DNA from: JBGPHT01 sp041484525
Lineage (GTDB): Bacteria > Acidobacteriota > Terriglobia > Bryobacterales > Bryobacteraceae
Assembly: GCA_041484525.1 (NCBI GenBank)
Contig: JBGPHT010000114.1
Span: forward strand, 1 to 24,217
Length of the DNA: 24,217 nt
Direction of reading: 5' to 3'
The notes below the pieces were generated by a model that saw nothing but the letters and a program-made list of their open reading frames with translations, did not search any database and was not told the DNA's origin. Below, piece after piece: positions 15,814 to 23,299 of the stretch. Position 1 is the stretch's first letter; every line of letters begins with the position of its first letter. Made by a program: the position numbers and the translations under genes.

Positions 15814-16668
15814 ATGACCGTTTTCGTAACCGGCGGTACTGGCTACATCGGCGGCGTGGTCCTCGAGAAGCTGCGCGCCGCGGGACATGACGTTACCGGC
15901 CTTGCCCGCTCCAGCGCCGCCGCCCGCAAGCTCGAATCGCTAGGCGCCACTCCGGTCCGCGGCGATCTGCGCGATGCCGCCACCCTCACCTCCGCCGCGC
16001 GCGCCTCGGACGGCGTCATCCATCTCGCCATGGAATCCTCACCCGAGTCCCCTCGCCTCGACCGCACCCTCGTCGAAGCCGCCGTCGAAGGCCTGCGCGG
16101 CTCCGGCAAGCCGTTTCTGTACACCAGCGGCATCTGGGTTCTGGGCAGCACCGCCGGCTGCATCGCCGACGAGGCCACGCCGCTGAATCCGCCGCCCCTG
16201 GTCGCCTGGCGTCCCGCGCACGAGAATCGAGTGCTGCGTGCTGAGGGAATCCGAGGTATCGTGATTCGTCCGGCCATGGTGTACGGCCGCGGCGGCGGAT
16301 TCGCGGGAGACTTTGCGCGGTCCGCGCGTGAGCATGGCGTGGTGCGTTACGTGGGCACGGGCGAGAATCACTGGCCATTCGTCCATGTGGACGATCTGGC
16401 CGATCTCTACCTCCTGGCTCTCGAACATGCTCCAGCCGGTGCGCTCTACTTCGCCGCCGCCGGGCCGTCCCTACCCGTGGCCGAAATCGCACGCGCCGCC
16501 GCCCGCGGAGCGCGGATGGAATCGATTTCCCTCGAGGTTGCCCGCAAAACCATGGGGCCGCTCGCCGACGCTTTGACGCTCGATCAGTCGATCGACGCCG
16601 GGAAAGCGACGCGCGAGTTGGGTTGGAAACCGAAGGCCAGGTCTATTCGGGAAGAGTTGGCAAGCTGA
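15814..16668 (+). CDS. Atypical NAD(P)-dependent SDR / epimerase-like protein
   Basis: This 284-residue protein is an extended or atypical short-chain dehydrogenase. The Rossmann nucleotide loop TGGTGYIG is at residues 6-13. VRGDLRD at about 48-54 is the usual DxxD adenine-pocket segment, and FLYTSGIWVLGS carries the conserved Ser strand. At the place where YxxxK is expected, the sequence reads WRPAHENRVL, so the catalytic Tyr and Lys appear replaced. RPAMVYGRGGG, VGTGENHWPFVHVDDLADLYLLALE and the LGWKPKARSIREEL end are typical of epimerase/dehydratase relatives. It may be a non-canonical reductase or a cofactor-binding sensor; the substrate is unknown. No ribosome-binding site is obvious before the ATG. 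It follows the MerR-type gene and may share its promoter. Confidence 0.87.
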   Translation: MTVFVTGGTGYIGGVVLEKLRAAGHDVTGLARSSAAARKLESLGATPVRGDLRDAATLTSAARASDGVIHLAMESSPESPRLDRTLVEAAVEGLRGSGKPFLYTSGIWVLGSTAGCIADEATPLNPPPLVAWRPAHENRVLRAEGIRGIVIRPAMVYGRGGGFAGDFARSAREHGVVRYVGTGENHWPFVHVDDLADLYLLALEHAPAGALYFAAAGPSLPVAEIARAAARGARMESISLEVARKTMGPLADALTLDQSIDAGKATRELGWKPKARSIREELAS

Positions 16669-16671
16669 TGT

Positions 16672-16878
16672 CTACCGCGGCGCCGACGACCGCACCAGCG
16701 ACATCATGAAAAACCCGATGACCGCGAATCCCAGCGCCACATAAGAGTAGGGGCTGTATTTGTCGAGCTCGCCGACGAAAGCTCCCAGGTAAAAAGTCAG
16801 ATCCTCCCGCAGCTTGGGAGAAATCAGTAGAAACCCTCCGGCGAGTCCTGATAGCGAAAGTATTCTCAGGGTTGGCAT
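16672..16878 (-). CDS. Small membrane protein of 68 residues
   Basis: The frame starts MPTLRILSLSGLAGGFLLIS and ends MMSLVRSSAPR. It has two hydrophobic stretches, about residues 5-20 and 44-62, separated by a charged loop (PKLREDLTFYLGAFVGELDKYS). That suggests a two-helix hairpin in the inner membrane. The ATG at 16878 is preferred over an upstream one at 16974 because AGGC lies about 7 nt before it, a TACAAT box lies at 16898-16903, and the extra upstream residues do not look like protein. I recognise no family. The gene ends 3 bp after the convergent SDR stop and lies downstream of the ABC transporter operon on the same strand, 126 bp away. Confidence 0.6.
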   Translation of the reverse strand: MPTLRILSLSGLAGGFLLISPKLREDLTFYLGAFVGELDKYSPYSYVALGFAVIGFFMMSLVRSSAPR

Positions 16879-17004
16879 TATTTGCCTGACAATCCATATT
16901 GTAATGCCTGTGCGTCTGTGCACAGTGCCGGCTGTACTATGTGGGTACCAGACGTACCTGGGCCGAATCAGCACATCATCTTATGCTATGAAAATAAAGG
17001 GTTA

Positions 17005-17880
17005 CTAGTTTTGAGAACGGAGGAAATCTGCCGCTACCTGGCTAGCCGGATGATGCCGGCCATCAACCTCGAAGTTCAATTTCCGGATGACATTATCCGG
17101 GAATTTCCCTGATAACTCGAGTAGAATCCCGCCTAGTTTCGGGAGGCGCGCGAGCGTACTTTCTCGCACGACGACCGCGCAATGGTACGGAGGAAAGTAG
17201 CGGCGGTCATCCTCCAGAATGGCGACATTCATCGAACCCGCCAGTCCGTCGGTCGAGTTCGCGGCGATCATGTCCACCTGCCCGCCGGCCAGCGCCTGGT
17301 AAAGCAGCCCCAGATCCATCGTGACGGGGTTCGTCGCGAGCCGCAGTCCGTAAGTTTTCAGCAAGCCGTCGAGCCCATCCGGCCGTTGCTGAAACTCATA
17401 CCCCACGCCCATGCGCCAGGCGCGGTTCCCAGCCGCGTCCGAAATCGTGGAGAGTTTCGCCGCGCGCCCTATGTCGCCCCGCACCATCATGGCGAACGTG
17501 TTGTTGAAGCCCAGCGGATCGAGCCAGCGCAGTTGCCACTGGCGGGCATAGGCGGCGCGTACGCTCTCCATCGCCGCCGCCGCGTCGCGCACCGCCGGCT
17601 GCTTCAGGATCGCGGTCAGGGCCGTCCCCGTATACTCCGGGTAGAGATCGATCGAGCCATTCACCAGTGCCTCGTGCGCCAGTAGCGTGCCCCCCAGGTT
17701 GAGCTTGCGCACGACGGGAATTCCCAAGCGCTGCTCGATGTGCTGCGCCAGAATTTCTCCCAGCACCACCTGCTCGGTGAAGTTCTTCGACCCCACCACG
17801 ACGACGTTCGCCGGCCGCCCACAGCTCAGCAGTGCAAGCAGGGTCAGACTCAGGACGGCGACAATCGGCGTTCGAACCAT
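17005..17880 (-). CDS. Osmoprotectant-type ABC transporter substrate-binding lipoprotein
   Basis: This 291-residue protein belongs to the OpuC/YehZ (OsmF) class that binds glycine betaine, choline or related quaternary amines outside the membrane. The N-terminus MVRTPIVAVLSLTLLALLSC is a lipoprotein signal with Cys20. The mature part begins VVVVGSKNFTEQVVLGEILAQHIE, the hallmark of this class, followed by GGTLLAHEALVNGSIDLYPEYTGTAL. GLLYQALAGGQVDMIAANSTDGL and DDRRYFPPYHCAVVVRE are the usual later segments. The aromatic substrate box cannot be assigned from sequence alone, so the ligand is open. The start at 17880 overlaps the permease end by 31 bp; a longer frame to 18099 reads into the permease gene out of frame and is not used. 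It is the last gene of the ATPase-permease-binding protein operon. Confidence 0.9.
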   Translation of the reverse strand: MVRTPIVAVLSLTLLALLSCGRPANVVVVGSKNFTEQVVLGEILAQHIEQRLGIPVVRKLNLGGTLLAHEALVNGSIDLYPEYTGTALTAILKQPAVRDAAAAMESVRAAYARQWQLRWLDPLGFNNTFAMMVRGDIGRAAKLSTISDAAGNRAWRMGVGYEFQQRPDGLDGLLKTYGLRLATNPVTMDLGLLYQALAGGQVDMIAANSTDGLAGSMNVAILEDDRRYFPPYHCAVVVRESTLARLPKLGGILLELSGKFPDNVIRKLNFEVDGRHHPASQVAADFLRSQN

Positions 17881-18452
17881 TCCAGCACCTCGTCTGCGGC
17901 CAATGCCATCAGGGCCGCCGGAACCGCGCCCGCCAGCACCGTGCGGGAGTCCACCATGGCGATGCCGCGGAAGATGAACACACCCAATCCGCCGCCCCCA
18001 ATGGCCGCGGCAATCGTAGCCGTCCCGATGGTGGCGACGGTGGCGATCCGCAGCCCCGCCACAATCGACGGCACCGCCAGCGGCAGTTCCACCTGCCACA
18101 AAATCTGCCGCTCCGTCATCCCCATCGCCACCGCCGATTCTCGCACGGCGGCGTCCACCCCCAGAATGCCCACCAGCGTATTGCGCAGGATCGGCAACAC
18201 CGCGTACAGGCAGAGCGCGACGATCGCCGTCCGTTTCCCGATGCCTCCGATGAAGGGCAGAGGCAGCAGAAATCCGAACAGCGCCAGGCTGGGGATGGTC
18301 TGCGCCACGTTGGCAAGCGCCACCGCCCAGCGTCGAGTTCGCGGACGCCGCGCCAGCATCACCGCGCCCGGCAAAGCGAATGCCGACGCCACCAACACCG
18401 CGATCAGCACCAGTTCCAGGTGTTCGAGCGACAGCGCCAGGATCTCGTTCAT
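17850..18452 (-). CDS. Osmoprotectant-type ABC transporter permease
   Basis: This 200-residue inner-membrane protein has about five to six hydrophobic segments. It carries the binding-protein-dependent permease signature AVRESAVAMGMTERQILWQVELPLAVPSIVAGLRIATVATIGTAT (about residues 103-147), whose EAA-like loop contacts the ATPase. ANVAQTIPSLALFGFLLP is typical of the OpuBB/OpuCB/YehW group. Its ATG overlaps the stop of the ATPase gene as ATGA, and its 3' end overlaps the binding-protein gene by 31 bp, so all three are translationally coupled. Related operons often carry two different permeases; only one is here, so it probably works as a homodimer. Confidence 0.9.
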   Translation of the reverse strand: MNEILALSLEHLELVLIAVLVASAFALPGAVMLARRPRTRRWAVALANVAQTIPSLALFGFLLPLPFIGGIGKRTAIVALCLYAVLPILRNTLVGILGVDAAVRESAVAMGMTERQILWQVELPLAVPSIVAGLRIATVATIGTATIAAAIGGGGLGVFIFRGIAMVDSRTVLAGAVPAALMALAADEVLEWFERRLSPS

Positions 18453-19183
18453 CTCTCCTCCAGGCTGGCCAGGAACAGCGAAGCCTCGGGTGTATGCGCC
18501 GCGCGGAATTCGTCCGGCGGCGCCAGCAGGTCGAGCGCGCCGTCTTTCAGCAGCGCGATCCGCGACGCCATCATCAGCGCCTCGCGCACGTCATGCGTCA
18601 CGAAGAGCGCCGCTTTGCGCACTGTCCGGCGGAGTTCCAGAAACTGCCGCTGCAACTCGAATCGCGAGATCGGGTCGAGCGCCGCGAACGGCTCGTCCAG
18701 CAATAGCAGCGGGGGATCCGCCGCCAGCGCGCGCGCAATCCCCACCCGCTGCCTCTGCCCGCCCGAAAGCTGCCGTGGATAGCGCGTGCGGAACTCCGCC
18801 GGCGGCAGCCCTACCGCCTCGAGCAGAAACTCCACGCGGTGCGCGACTTTCTCCGGGCTCGCGCCCTCGAGGCGCGGCACCAGCCCCACGTTGGCCTCGA
18901 CCGTCCAGTGCGGAAAGAGGCCCGCATCCTGGATCACGTACCCCATGCGCCGCCGCAGCCGGATCGGATCCCACTCGCTCGCCGTTTTGCCTTCGAATCG
19001 AATCTCGCCCGCGGTCGGCCGCACCATTCCGTTCACCGTCTTCAGCAGCGTCGTCTTCCCCGAGCCGCTGCGCCCCAGCAGCACCACCGTTTCTCCCTCC
19101 GCCACATCGAGCGAGATGCCGCGCAGGATCGAGCGCCCCGTAATGGCACACGACAAGTTCCGGATTTCGAGAATGGCTGCCAC
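18449..19183 (-). CDS. Osmoprotectant-type ABC transporter ATP-binding protein
   Basis: The product is 244 residues from the GTG at 19183, chosen because ILEIRNLSCAITGRSIL begins the conserved ATPase fold just after it and GGGA lies about 6 nt upstream. The upstream in-frame extension to 19321 runs through the divergent promoter and start of the antitoxin gene. Motifs present are Walker A GRSGSGKTTLL, Q-loop YVIQDAGLFPHWTV, signature LSGGQRQRVGIARALA, Walker B LLLLDEPFAALDP and the switch His in LFVTHDVREAL. It lacks the C-terminal CBS domains that OpuCA/OpuAA proteins use to sense ionic strength, so import may not be gated that way. It is the first gene of the operon, divergent from the FitA-like antitoxin gene. 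Confidence 0.9.
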   Translation of the reverse strand: MAAILEIRNLSCAITGRSILRGISLDVAEGETVVLLGRSGSGKTTLLKTVNGMVRPTAGEIRFEGKTASEWDPIRLRRRMGYVIQDAGLFPHWTVEANVGLVPRLEGASPEKVAHRVEFLLEAVGLPPAEFRTRYPRQLSGGQRQRVGIARALAADPPLLLLDEPFAALDPISRFELQRQFLELRRTVRKAALFVTHDVREALMMASRIALLKDGALDLLAPPDEFRAAHTPEASLFLASLEER

Positions 19184-19241
19184 TGGTTTCCCACTCAGTA
19201 TAAGGGTGGGGCAGACCGCCATGCTCCAAGCCGCTTTCGCA

Positions 19242-19270
19242 TCGACATGTGTTGCACATTTTTGTATGCT
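19242..19270 (+). promoter_or_regulatory. Promoter of the FitA/VapC-like operon
   Basis: TCGACA (19242-19247), a 17-bp spacer and TATGCT (19265-19270). The -10 ends 6 nt before the ATG at 19277, so the transcript may be leaderless; only a weak GGGA precedes the start. Confidence 0.45.
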
Positions 19271-19276
19271 GGGAAC

Positions 19277-19507
19277 ATGTCGAAAATGATTCAGATCAGA
19301 GACGTTCCAGACCAGGTACACAACACTTTAAAGGCGCGTGCGGCTCGGGAGGGCATGAGCCTCTCCGATTTCATTAAGAGGGAACTGGAGCGTACGGCCG
19401 AGCGCCCGAGCATGCGGGAGTGGTTGGAACTTACTCAGCGGGCAAGGCCGATCCAGGCAAAGCGGAGCGCCGCGCAGATCTTGCGCGAATTGCGGGATGC
19501 GCGATGA
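19277..19507 (+). CDS. FitA-like ribbon-helix-helix antitoxin
   Basis: This 76-residue protein opens with the ribbon-helix-helix DNA-binding unit MIQIRDVPDQVHNTLKARAAREGMSLSDFIKREL (residues 4-37), close to FitA/VapB antitoxins ('i.ir.vp..v...L..rA...g.SLs.fl..el'). The C-terminal part (about 42-76, PSMREWLELTQRARPIQAKRSAAQILRELRDAR) is the toxin-neutralising tail. In this family the antitoxin blocks the PIN nuclease and, with it, represses the operon. Its stop overlaps the toxin start as ATGA, giving coupled translation. The gene is divergent from the ABC transporter operon, so its promoter lies in the 93 bp between them. Confidence 0.9.
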   Translation: MSKMIQIRDVPDQVHNTLKARAAREGMSLSDFIKRELERTAERPSMREWLELTQRARPIQAKRSAAQILRELRDAR

Positions 19508-19920
19508 TCGTTCTGGATGCGTCCGTAGTCGTGGAACTCCTCACCAACGGCGCATTGGCCGATTCCCTCCGGCGCAATCTGGCCGAGAGCAGGGACTCGT
19601 TCATCGTGCCGCATCTGCTTGACGTGGAAGTAGCGAGTGCTCTTCGAAGGCTGGTTGCAGGCAGGCGCGTCGATTCGCATCGCAGCGAGGAATTTCTTGC
19701 GGCACTGGCGGCGCTCCCCGCCGAGCGTTATTCGCATATACCCTTACTGGCCCGTATTTGGGAGCTGCGGCACAACTTTACGGCCTACGACGCTGCGTAC
19801 ATCGCGTTGGCGGAAGTGACCGACTCCGTCCTTTACACCAGCGACGAAAAGTTGTGCAAAGGGCACCGCGCACGGGTCGCTCTATTCACGGCCCGATCGT
19901 CGAACACTACTTCAACATAA
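19504..19920 (+). CDS. vapC: PIN-domain toxin, VapC/FitB type
   Basis: This 138-residue protein is a PIN-domain ribonuclease toxin. The acidic metal-binding set is complete: Asp5 in MIVLDAS, Glu42 in LLDVEVASALRR, Asp96 in FTAYDAAYIALAE and Asp114 in YTSDEKL. VapC toxins cleave tRNA or rRNA to stop growth; the target here cannot be deduced. The ATG at 19504 lies in the ATGA overlap with the antitoxin gene, which fixes the start even though an open frame extends upstream. The length is normal for the family and the end (ARVALFTARSSNTTST) looks natural. It forms a complete type II pair with the preceding gene. Confidence 0.93.
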   Translation: MIVLDASVVVELLTNGALADSLRRNLAESRDSFIVPHLLDVEVASALRRLVAGRRVDSHRSEEFLAALAALPAERYSHIPLLARIWELRHNFTAYDAAYIALAEVTDSVLYTSDEKLCKGHRARVALFTARSSNTTST

Positions 19921-20016
19921 CGTCCTTCATGTTCGCTGGCCCCCGCACTCAATAATCCGGGGGCGGTGGCCCAATTGGCCGTCTAACGCACATACTTCTG
20001 ACGTGATGACGGAGAA

Positions 20017-20343
20017 CTAGTCGAACGGAATTTCGATCTCCAGGAAGGATCCCGGCGGGATGCCGGAGATCGCATCTACGACCACGGATTTCGATTTCCG
20101 GATTCGCGTCCAGTCATTGGTGTCGATCACGACGAGTGCAAGCCTGCGTCCGGCAAGATTCTGCTGGTAGCGGATTCCCCTGTCTGTCGCGATCATTCCC
20201 TCGAAGCCGGCCTCCTCAGCCATTCGGAGGAGGTCGCCGTTGGTCAGTCCGGCCCAACCGCGTTCATAGGCCGTTTCCACGTGGTGCCCGATCAGGCAGT
20301 ACCGTAGGGGCGCAGGCGTGTTGTGGTCGAGGAGTATCCTCAT
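20017..20343 (-). CDS. DUF5615 PIN-like toxin candidate
   Basis: This 108-residue protein begins MRILLDHNTPAPLRYCL, the start of the DUF5615 (Mut7-C/PIN-like) family, with the first acidic residue at Asp6. It continues ETAYERGWAGLTNGDLLRMAEEAGFEGMIATDRGIRYQQNL, where the TDRG carries the later acidic position. ALVVIDTNDWTRI follows. Members usually sit directly after a DUF433 gene and are predicted nuclease toxins. That order is present here: the DUF433 gene ends 10 nt upstream on the same strand. The reaction and target are not shown by experiment for most members. The ATG at 20343 is the only sensible start. Confidence 0.87.
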   Translation of the reverse strand: MRILLDHNTPAPLRYCLIGHHVETAYERGWAGLTNGDLLRMAEEAGFEGMIATDRGIRYQQNLAGRRLALVVIDTNDWTRIRKSKSVVVDAISGIPPGSFLEIEIPFD

Positions 20344-20353
20344 CGGGCATGCG

Positions 20354-20581
20354 TCACGCCGACACCGGATCCCCCAAGCTGCGTGAGGCGTGCTCCAATA
20401 CGATGTTCACCTGCTCACGGGGTACGCCGGGAAACCACTCGATGAACTCGTCAACCGTGGCGCCGCCTTCGAGATTCGAAAAGAGAGCAGAAACTGGCAC
20501 GCGAGTTCCCCGGAACAGCCACGCGCCGCTGACTTTGTGGGGGTGCCGTTCGACTGCCGGGCAGATCGTCCAATCGAGCAT
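20354..20581 (-). CDS. DUF433 antitoxin candidate
   Basis: This 75-residue protein starts MLDWTICPAVERHPHKVSGA and continues WLFRGTRVPVSALFSNLEGGATVDEFIEWFPGVPREQVNIVLEHA, the full DUF433 winged-helix domain. The family pairs with DUF5615 PIN-like proteins as the DNA-binding antitoxin. The ATG at 20581 matches the usual family start and has GGGA about 8 nt upstream; the ATG at 20599 would add only six residues. Further in-frame sequence upstream reads as low-complexity Arg/Ser and is not used. A GATAAT box on the minus strand at 20598-20603 could be its -10. Order and 10-nt spacing to the toxin are typical. Confidence 0.87.
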   Translation of the reverse strand: MLDWTICPAVERHPHKVSGAWLFRGTRVPVSALFSNLEGGATVDEFIEWFPGVPREQVNIVLEHASRSLGDPVSA

Positions 20582-21227
20582 AGGGAATCCCACTTCCATT
20601 ATCACCGGTGTCGAGTTAAGCCGCCACCGGACAAAACTCGATGTCGCCCGTCGTCGCCTGCTCGACTTGGCCGTCGAGCGCGCGGCCCGTAGACGTGCGG
20701 CGCTCGGACGTGGGCCCCGAAGTCCGTCCCAAGTACCCATTCGACAACGAACATCATATGTGGCTATCCGCGCCGTCGCCGGGCGGCTCTGCTGGAACTG
20801 GGTGTGCGTCCACAACTGGCAAGCAATACCGCTGGCAGTGGGCTTGGTCCCGGTACCTCGCGAAAGCGAAGGCCCTGTCTGTGGGGCTTTCTAGCGCGTA
20901 CTTCAAATCGCTCGGACTTCCATCATTGTTCGTTGTGCGGCTCGTGATCTTGAAACGGCGTTCTGAGGTATGCGGGCTTGTTTTTGGCGCCCATAGGCCT
21001 GCAGTCGGCCCCTCGCCCTCCCTACAATCCCCATCCTGCAACCAAACCCCCGCGCCGCCCGTCCGTCTAACAGAGGCCACCTGCAAAAGGTGTGCCGAAG
21101 CAGTATCATAGGTCTAGGGAAGGGAGCTTAGCATTCGCGCCACCCGCTGTACGATCTACCTCGTACTGGAACCGCCCCGGGCGGTAGCGGGAGAGCCCTG
21201 CCAGGCGCAGATCCACCGGCCAACATC
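20582..21227. other. 646-bp stretch with no recognisable gene
   Basis: Open frames of 80-160 codons exist on both strands, but none has a ribosome-binding site, a protein-like composition or a motif I recognise. A short hairpin (ACCGCC at 21171-21176 with GGCGGT at 21180-21185) lies in the presumed leader of the S41 protease gene. The rest may be decayed sequence beside the toxin-antitoxin cassette. Confidence 0.5.
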
Positions 21228-22799
21228 ATGAAAATCCGAAACTTTGCATTCGCCGCAACTCTAGTTGCCGGCTCCGCTTTGCTGGCGCCGTTTTACGGCC
21301 CCAGCATCATGGCCCGTGCGGCTACCACTTCCGACGACGCGCTCAGCAAGAGCATGCAGTCGGTCGCCTCGGCCTACGCCCTGGTCGAAAAGAACTTCGC
21401 CGACCCGGTGTCTTCCGAAAAGGCCTTCTACCAGGGTGCCATCCCGGGGATGCTGAGCACCCTCGATCCGCACTCCAGCTTCGTCGATCCGGCGAACTAC
21501 CGCGAGATGCAGCGCAAGCAGCGGGCGCAGTATTTCGGCGTCGGCATGCAGATCTCGATGGATGGCCCGAAGGTCGTGGTCATGGAGCCCTTCCCGCATT
21601 CACCCGCCTGGACCGCCGGCATCCGCCGCGGCGACACCATCGCGGCTGTGGATGACAAGGTTACGGCGTCGATGGACTCCGCCGCGGTCGCCGACATGCT
21701 GCGCGGTCCGCGCGGCACCCAGGTCAAGGTGACGGTACGACGCGAGGGCTCGTCCGAACCCGTCTCCTATACCGTAACCCGCGGCGAAATTGAGACCAGT
21801 ATCGTGGATGCCTTCTGGATCAAGCCCGGCATCGCGTATCTTCACATCACCAGCTTCGAGGCGCAGAACGTGTCCCGCGACATCGAGAATCTGCTGCGCC
21901 GCATGGGTGAGGAGAACGTGACCGGCATGGTCCTCGACCTGCGTGAAAACCCAGGCGGTCTGGTGACCGAAGCCGTCAACGTGGCCGGGCGGTTCCTGCG
22001 CAACAGCCAGGTTGTGGTGTCGCACCGCGGCCGCGCCGAGCAGGAGCAGGTTTTCCGCGCCAAGGGCAATCCGCTGGCTCAGAAGTACCCCATCGTGGTG
22101 CTGGTGAATTCGCACTCCGCATCGGCTTCGGAAATCGTTTCGGGCGCCCTGCAGGATCACGACCGCGCCTGGATCATGGGTGAGAGCACCTTCGGCAAAG
22201 GCCTGGTGCAGGCTCAGTTCCCGCTCTCCGAAGGCGCCGCCCTGCTGCTTACCATCGCGCACTATTACACGCCCAGCGGCCGCCTCATTCAGCGTGATTA
22301 CTCGCACCAGTCGTTCTTCGAGTATTACTACGCCAAGCGCAATGAGAATATCCAGACAGACGATATCAAGGCCACCGACAGCGGACGCAAGGTGTTGGGC
22401 GGCGGCGGCATCACGCCGGATGAGAAGTATCCCGGCCCGCACCTGACTGTCTTCCAGCGGCGCTTCAACATGGGACTGTTCTACCACTTCGGCAACGCCT
22501 ACTTCGGCGCCGCCAAGCCTACCCTGTCTGCCGATTGGACGCCCGATCCTGCCACCCTGAACCGCTTCAAGGAATTCGCGCGCGCCCAGCAGTTGACGTT
22601 CGCCGACGCCGAGTTCGACGCCAACCAGGGCTGGGTCCGCGACCAGATTCGCACCGAGATCTTCACCCGCGCCTTCGACAAACAGACCGCCGATCGCGCC
22701 GGCTGGAAAGAAGATCCCGAAATCGACAAGGCCATCGAGAGCCTTCCTAAAGCCAAGGATCTCGTGAGCCAGGCTACGCGCGTCCTGGCTAAGAAATAA
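21228..22799 (+). CDS. S41-family C-terminal processing peptidase
   Basis: This 523-residue exported serine protease begins with a signal-like segment MKIRNFAFAATLVAGSALLA ending near ARAAT (about residue 32). A helical region with the STLDPHSSFVDP motif (77-88) precedes a PDZ domain (about 103-190, including FGVGMQI and GIRRGDTIAAVDD). The catalytic core contains VLDLRENPGGLVTEAV, the Ser299 motif NSHSASASEIVSGALQDH and Lys324 in STFGKGLVQ. The 25-residue spacing of Ser and Lys is that of the Tsp/CtpA dyad. It acts in the periplasm, trimming C-termini of envelope proteins. About 130 residues after GGGGITPDEKYPG form an extra helical domain beyond the usual short ending. The ATG at 21228 has no clear ribosome-binding site. 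It is monocistronic. Confidence 0.93.
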   Translation: MKIRNFAFAATLVAGSALLAPFYGPSIMARAATTSDDALSKSMQSVASAYALVEKNFADPVSSEKAFYQGAIPGMLSTLDPHSSFVDPANYREMQRKQRAQYFGVGMQISMDGPKVVVMEPFPHSPAWTAGIRRGDTIAAVDDKVTASMDSAAVADMLRGPRGTQVKVTVRREGSSEPVSYTVTRGEIETSIVDAFWIKPGIAYLHITSFEAQNVSRDIENLLRRMGEENVTGMVLDLRENPGGLVTEAVNVAGRFLRNSQVVVSHRGRAEQEQVFRAKGNPLAQKYPIVVLVNSHSASASEIVSGALQDHDRAWIMGESTFGKGLVQAQFPLSEGAALLLTIAHYYTPSGRLIQRDYSHQSFFEYYYAKRNENIQTDDIKATDSGRKVLGGGGITPDEKYPGPHLTVFQRRFNMGLFYHFGNAYFGAAKPTLSADWTPDPATLNRFKEFARAQQLTFADAEFDANQGWVRDQIRTEIFTRAFDKQTADRAGWKEDPEIDKAIESLPKAKDLVSQATRVLAKK

Positions 22800-23299
22800 G
22801 TTGTTCCTGCCCGGAAAGTAACCAGGCCGGGATCTTTCCCGCCAGGCAACACGGGGGCGTTTGCTTGCGCCATCACCGGCGTGCCAGATCGAGCGATCGA
22901 GCGGCGGCGTCCAGAAAGTGAAGCCCCCGGAGTCCGGCTCATGGCCAGGGATGGTTTGATCGTTAATCTCCTTGCTCAGGGCACCGCAATTGGCAAAAAT
23001 GCACCAGTCGGCGATGCAATACCCGCAACCACAATCTGGAGCGGTTGATTTCCGGCCGCCGTGCCGGAGGGTATCCTGATGTTCAATTGCGAGATGAGCG
23101 AACCCGGCGCCACCCTACATTATATATGCTATAGCCTACACGGCTTTAATCGGCACCATACTCAAGCGGCTTTGATCCAAGCGGGCCGCGCGGGGGCGCT
23201 GACGAGGGGTCTCCCGCCTCAAAACCTGCGCGTGCGAAGAAGGCGTCGCCCTAAACCCCGCGAAGAAAGCCGGGGGTGCCGGCCGAGCCGGACGTAGGG
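22800..23299. other. 500-bp stretch without an intact gene
   Basis: Just after the protease stop, CCCGG (22810-22814) and CCGGG (22827-22831) can form a weak hairpin. Most of the middle is a decayed coding fragment on the minus strand (22976-23119). The right end (23130-23299) holds GC-rich short inverted repeats, including CCCCG…CGGGG near 23256-23275, a possible weak terminator for the minus-strand PIN gene. No intact frame looks like protein. Confidence 0.5.
22976..23119 (-). pseudogene. Remnant of a 'Solibacter' C-terminal domain (TIGR03437-like)
   Basis: A 47-codon minus-strand frame ends with TGA and reads VAPGSLISQLNIRIPSG then TAAGNQPLQIVVAGIASPTG and AFLPIAVP. This matches the end of the TIGR03437 C-terminal domain found on large secreted acidobacterial proteins ('aPG.v.gl.QiNvriP.g…G..pv.v.vgGv.S......iav'). 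The frame is closed upstream by an in-frame TAA at 23120-23122, and no start or ribosome-binding site is present, so only the last part of the domain survives. It is probably the tail of a deleted gene. It is below the length at which it would be noticed as an open frame. Confidence 0.6.

Noticed and set aside
20641..21111. Open frames of about 110-156 codons on both strands between the DUF433 gene and the S41 gene
   Set aside because: No ribosome-binding site, no motif, and biased Arg/Ser/Pro composition typical of random frames in GC-rich DNA.
21120..21227. Possible riboswitch or small RNA in the leader of the S41 gene
   Set aside because: Only one short 6-bp hairpin (21171-21185) is evident, and no known conserved core could be matched.
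23061..23297. 78-codon plus-strand frame with an Arg-rich tail
   Set aside because: It overlaps the TIGR03437 remnant on the other strand, and its composition comes from GC-rich inverted repeats.
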